From Macrotrachela quadricornifera (taxonomy: Eukaryota > Rotifera > Eurotatoria > Philodinida > Philodinidae), in the NCBI GenBank assembly GCA_022393335.1, contig JAJEKB010020143.1:285922-349921 (forward strand): a DNA stretch of 64,000 nt. Direction: 5' to 3'. This document shows, in pieces, positions 58,566-64,000 of the stretch (within the stretch, counting starts at the first letter, position 1; every line of letters begins with the position of its first letter). A program made the translations under genes and the position numbers. Below the pieces are notes generated by a model. It saw only the letters and a list, made by a program, of their open reading frames with translations, ran no database searches and had not been told where the DNA came from.

Positions 58566-59686
58566 ATATATGTGTGAAGAGCGCGCCAATTGTACCGTTG
58601 GGTCCCGAACACAAAAATACTTATAACTCGGGTTCTACACAACCAATTTTGATAATTTTTTTTTTGTTTTATAGGTCTAGAGATGCTCGTTCACTTCTGA
58701 AAATGATAAAGTTTGTAGCTCTCATAGCTCACGAGAAATCGCAACAACAATATAAAATATGTAGCGTTTAACGTCACCTCCCACAAGAAAATCTATTTGT
58801 TTTACTACACTTTAATTCTGTTTACAATTCTTTGATTAGCTAGTTTTGTAACACTCGACAAGCGCTTTCAGAATATGTTAATACTTGTTGCTTTGGACAA
58901 CATTTTATAAACGAAAAGTTGTCGACAATCCCCGTTAAGACACTTCTAATTTTTTGTGTAGGGCGAAATTAAAATCCTTGCCATTATTTTCGACGAGATC
59001 TTCTTTCAAAAAATTTGATTCAGTATCAAAGAGAAATTGGGGGAAAATATTTTAACAAATGATAGAAGTTCGTTTCATAAAGCTCAGTAATTGAAAAGTT
59101 ATATACAATGTATCGAAATAGCGATGTTGACACTAAATGTAGAGCGAGATTTTCGATTTTGTTATTCTTATAACTCAGTGAAAACTAAAGCTTTTGCCAC
59201 AAAAATTTTATCCTTTTTTCAACTCAAAGAGGTGATTAATATTCAAAAAGAACCAAGTAAAAATCTTTTTCTGTTCAAAAGAAAATCTAGTTTTACTAAG
59301 AATATGTAGAGCGAGATTTTCACAATAATTGATGTCGAGCGACATGAAAATTTCATTAAAACAGATTTTGTTTCGACAAATGTCATTGAGCATCGAATGA
59401 TGTGACAAGGAAAAAGATTTAACACGTAAAATAATTTTAGTAGAAATGTGTTAATGGGAACAGTGCATATACTCTATTTATAAGGAAAATGTATGTAATT
59501 CATAGAAATTAGCTGTAAAATAGTGAATATTGACTATAGGACAAGGAAGTGTCAGAAAAATATTATTTTTATACACATTCGACATAGCTCTATTAAATAG
59601 AATAGTTACCTTTCCTTTATCATGAAATTTATTTTTTTCGATTTTTACACCCAAACGGTACAATTGGCGCGCTCTTCACACATATA
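58566..59686. mobile_element. TIR element of unknown family (about 1.12 kb)
   Basis: The left end ATATATGTGTGAAGAGCGCG and the right end on the minus strand match over about 36 bp, continuing CCAATTGTACCGTT(T)GGG. The GC-rich GAAGAGCGCGCC core makes chance unlikely in this AT-rich DNA. The interior has a direct repeat (TGTAGAGCGAGATTTTC at about 59139 and 59306) and no transposase. A target duplication could be TATA or similar but is obscured by the TA-rich flank. Confidence 0.7.
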
Positions 59687-59866
59687 TGCAATTAAAAAAT
59701 TAAAAGTGTCGAAAAAATGAACAAACATCATTTCCACGGATAGAAGAATTTTTGTTACTTATTCCACAAGACGTTTTTATCACTTGATAACTTATTTGTT
59801 TTTCTCTCTTGTATTATAGTTGAAACCTTTTATTTCTTTTAAGAGCCTATATGATTCATCAAATAT

Positions 59867-61085
<1,219 letters not shown>

Positions 61086-61676
61086 AAACAATCCTTCATT
61101 TAACTCTTTTTTTGTCATCCTTAAAGTTAGCAAAAAAAACTTTAACTTCTAGTTTTTATTATTATTTTCATCCACTTGTGATAAGAAATAAAAAGAGTCG
61201 TACTTTTTTGTTTTCAAATAAGTTTTGATGTATGCTTATTTTACATTATTTATGATATTCAAGTGTTAGAATAGTATAACTTATGAAGATTATATTAATG
61301 TATATCTTATAACTGAATAAGTTGCAGAAAGTTCAAGATCATTTAATGATAACTATGTTAAGTGTAATTTTGATGGTTATTAAAATAACAAAGTATATTA
61401 ATAATTTTTTTTTTGTTTTTATTAACTTGTTGATGAAAATTCCGAATAAAGAAATCCATTGATATTATTCTTTTCACATCTTGTATTCTTAACGCTTTGT
61501 GAAACATGTATGTGTACACGGCCAAATAGGTGATGAATAATCATAATCATGTTCAAATGATTTACCTTACTAATGCCAGAAAAATAACAATATCGAAAGA
61601 AAAAAATGTCGAATTTATTTCACTTAATGATTATAACATCACAAATTTATTTGGATGAACACAAATGGAAAGAATT
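61086..61676. other. Intergenic DNA
   Basis: AT-rich, nothing further recognised. Confidence 0.4.
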
Positions 61677-61678
61677 TA

Positions 61679-61902
61679 CACCGCTGAACAAAAGTTTAGG
61701 AGTTTTTAGAAGAACATTGTTTTCTGCCTAATTTCGTCAAATAAGGTCAAAACAATACCATATACGTGAAGGCTATAGTACTCGTCACAGGCTTCATTTT
61801 GATGAAAAGATGAGGTCTCTATCTATCAAGGGCACGGAGTTATTTCATAACGAAAACCAATAGTGCAAAAATAAAAAAGTCCTAAACTTTTGTCCAGCGG
61901 TG
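61679..61902. mobile_element. Tc1/mariner-type MITE (224 bp)
   Basis: Ends CACCGCTGAACAAAAGTTTA (left) and CACCGCTGGACAAAAGTTTA (right, minus strand) match at 19 of 20 positions and continue as GGA(G/C)TTTTT. TA flanks both ends (61677-61678 and 61903-61904). The interior is short and non-coding. It lies about 100 bp beyond the stop codon of the acyl-CoA synthetase gene and may be part of its 3' UTR. Confidence 0.8.
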
Positions 61903-62005
61903 TAGTGCGGTAGCTAGATTCACTCCTGCTAAACATTTACTAAAGGAAAAAATATCTAATCTAGAAGAATTTTGGTTAGAGTATAAGTACATCGTTTGGT
62001 TCTTC

Positions 62006-63304
62006 TTATACGTTCCGTATAGGTACGTCATCAGTTTTATACAACGATTTGATGATTTTTTCAAAGTGTTTTCGAACATTAGTTCGTCGCGTTTTGAGTG
62101 TTATTGTAAGTTGACCATTTGCCAAAGAGAATGGTTCAGAATGAAGATGAATGTTGCTTGGTATTTCGAAATATTTAAATTTACTCTCTTTACCCAATCG
62201 AATCAGATCGGATCTAATGATCTCTTTTAGGTTATTGTCCTTACATAACTCGACGAATGTTGCGTTTGTTACTGTTGAATTGAAATTCTTTCGTACGTAT
62301 TCTTCGTCTGGCACGACAATGGCTACTACGGATGTTTCTGTTGAAATTCCATCAATAAAAATTTGTGCTACCCATGGAGAACGAATATAGATCGCTTCGA
62401 GACGTTCTGGTGCAATGTAGATACCTTGAGCCAATTTAAAAATATGTTTGGTACGATCAATAATACGAAATGTTCCATTACTAGTCAATTCAGCAATATC
62501 GCCTGTGTGTAACCAGCCTTTATCATCGACTGTTTCACGTGTACTTGCTTCATCATTATAATAACCTATTGAAAATGAACAATAATATATGCATAGTAGA
62601 AATAATTGAGTTTAGTTTACCTTTGAAAATAGTGGGTCCTCGAAGACATATTTCTCCTTGATTCATCTCACTTCGATAATTAGTACCTGGTACATCAATA
62701 AGCTTGATTTCGGCAGTAGTACAAGGTGTGCCAATTATACCATTAGTCATATCCGTAACATGGGTAGTTGTACCACAAGCTGTTGATTCTGTTTGTCCAT
62801 AACCTATGACAACAGGTACATCGAGTGCGATGCGTGTAAAATCCATAACTTCGGATGTAATTGGTGCTGTACCAGTTATCATCAGTATTACGTTACCACC
62901 AAACAAATCTTTTACTTTACGAAAAACCAAACGGGATAACCACCATGATTTTTTTCGACGCAATGCTGTTTGAACAAGAAATAATTTGAAGTGATTCTTT
63001 CTAGCCTCGGCCATAACCATATCATAAACTTTGTTTAGAATACGAGGTACAACAATAACTTGAGTTGGTTTAACAAGTGAAAAATATTCGATGAGTTTTT
63101 CTATTTCTGGACAAAATACTACTTGAAGACCGTGTAGCAAACTTGACAAAAGAATGAATCTCTCCAATACATGAGCCAAAGGTAATACTGAACAATGTCG
63201 ATTATTAACAGATCTGGTGATCTGAGCTTGTTCCATACGAAAAATGTTACCTTTTGATGCTGCTAAAAAATTCTCATGCGATAACATGGTAATTTTGGGT
63301 TCAC
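62006..63304 (-). CDS. Long-chain acyl-CoA synthetase, C-terminal part
   Basis: Two exons, 62621-63304 and 62006-62565, with a 55-nt intron (donor GTAAAC, acceptor CAATAG; phase restored in IFKGYYNDE), give 413 complete codons plus stop. Motifs of the ACSL/AMP-binding family run in order: EPKITMLSHENF (after the P-loop), VLPLAHVLER, VPRILNKVYD, ITGTAPI, VIGYGQTES, GEICLRGPTIFKG, GWLHTGDIAEL and IIDRTKHIFKLAQGIYIAPE (signature with hinge and binding residues). The enzyme activates long-chain fatty acids to acyl-CoA at ER, peroxisomal or outer mitochondrial membranes. The TSGTTG P-loop and the N-terminal half should lie upstream but are not seen in the last 690 bp, so the gene is cut by the window edge beyond a long intron, or truncated. 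The visible part is intact. Confidence 0.88.
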
Positions 63305-64000
63305 CTAAATAAATCAATGAATGATACTTATAATCGATGAAAAAAAAAGTTTTTAAGAAAAGCTGTGGTCTGCTCAGTATTAAACATTTCTATACCAATG
63401 ACATTTGCTTTATTTGTAATAGAATCTTTAACAATTTCGAATCGGTATGGTACTACTCATTTTTGGCTTAGGTCGTTATAATAGACGATATTTTATTTAA
63501 TCCAATAAAAAGAGACCATTATTTGTTTATATTTCAAATCGTCGCTCAAATCAAATACGATTGGTGATCATTCTTTGAAAATGTCTGTGAAAAAATGAAT
63601 AGACTAGCAATCGAATAGAAAATATTGCTCTTTTGATAGTTTTATAGAAAGAAGTCATTCCGGTTTCATAAATTACGGTCATCATGACAATAACCGGAGA
63701 ATCTGATACCGCGGTTATTCAGTTTATTGTATCTTTTCGTAACTTCAAAATTTTTTTTATGTTTATATGGTTGAATAGAGTATTGATTACTCTACCAAAA
63801 TGAAATTTAGTTACACTGCTGAAACTTTGGATAGTTTTGTGATACTAGATTTTCTTTATTATTGTAGTCAAACCAGTATAAATTTATACCATTGAGTAGA
63901 GGAGGCATCGTTCTATGCAAACATATATTAATGAAGGATTTTTAAATTACTAGGTGATCACAGCTCAGTCTGTCAGACAATAGTTAAGATGTGATCTGAG
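63305..64000. other. Upstream flank or intron of the acyl-CoA synthetase gene
   Basis: No exon with the expected YTSGTTG motif is readable on the minus strand. If the gene is complete this is intron; otherwise the gene is broken here. Confidence 0.5.

Overview
The window looks like a nuclear contig from a bdelloid rotifer (Adineta/Rotaria type). This is inferred from AT-rich DNA, very short introns (53-82 nt where they can be defined), GT-AG splicing, two genes combining an arginine ADP-ribosyltransferase (ART) domain with TPR repeats, a large FG-GAP repeat protein, decayed LRR and F-box-like genes, and a dense background of degraded DNA transposons and foldback elements. No rRNA, tRNA, CRISPR array or telomeric repeat was recognised.

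Layout. 0-3.3 kb: an unidentified exon fragment and a small secreted Cys-rich protein. 5.0-7.4 kb (minus): a two-exon ART-TPR gene. 7.7-8.3 kb: a piggyBac-like MITE. 8.7-17.8 kb (minus): one giant gene, interrupted by a 2.2 kb intron, encoding an RRM-like domain, a PARG/macro-type ADP-ribose hydrolase, 14 PBZ-like (poly(ADP-ribose)-binding) zinc fingers in two clusters, long unknown regions and a C-terminal GATase-like fold. 19.0-19.9 kb (minus): a RING plus NZF zinc-finger gene that may be its 5' end. 21-23.3 kb: a Tc1 relic and a GTPBP1/2 pseudogene. 25.4-26.4 kb: an intact three-exon gene of unknown function. 28-40 kb: mostly repeats and pseudogenes, including a mariner-type element, a hammerhead ribozyme motif and a cluster of foldback elements. 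40.2-46.9 kb (plus): a membrane-anchored FG-GAP protein of 28 repeats, with its transmembrane exon 2 kb upstream. 48-52 kb: a decayed DDE transposase, a decayed LRR gene with one repeat per exon, and dispersed repeats. 53.6-56.1 kb (plus): a second ART-TPR gene. 56.6-61.9 kb: foldback and TIR elements and ClpB/HSP104 and GAPDH pseudogenes. 62.0-63.3 kb (minus): the 3' part of a long-chain acyl-CoA synthetase gene.

The most interesting theme is ADP-ribosylation. Two candidate writers (ART-TPR), an eraser (PARG fold) and a 14-finger reader (PBZ) fused to that eraser lie within one 53 kb stretch, with a RING/NZF ubiquitin-type module next to or fused to the eraser/reader. Calling this a functional system is inference. 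The domain calls rest on motifs read by eye; no database search was possible. The other strong theme is decay: at least seven conserved eukaryotic genes or transposases are present only as broken copies.
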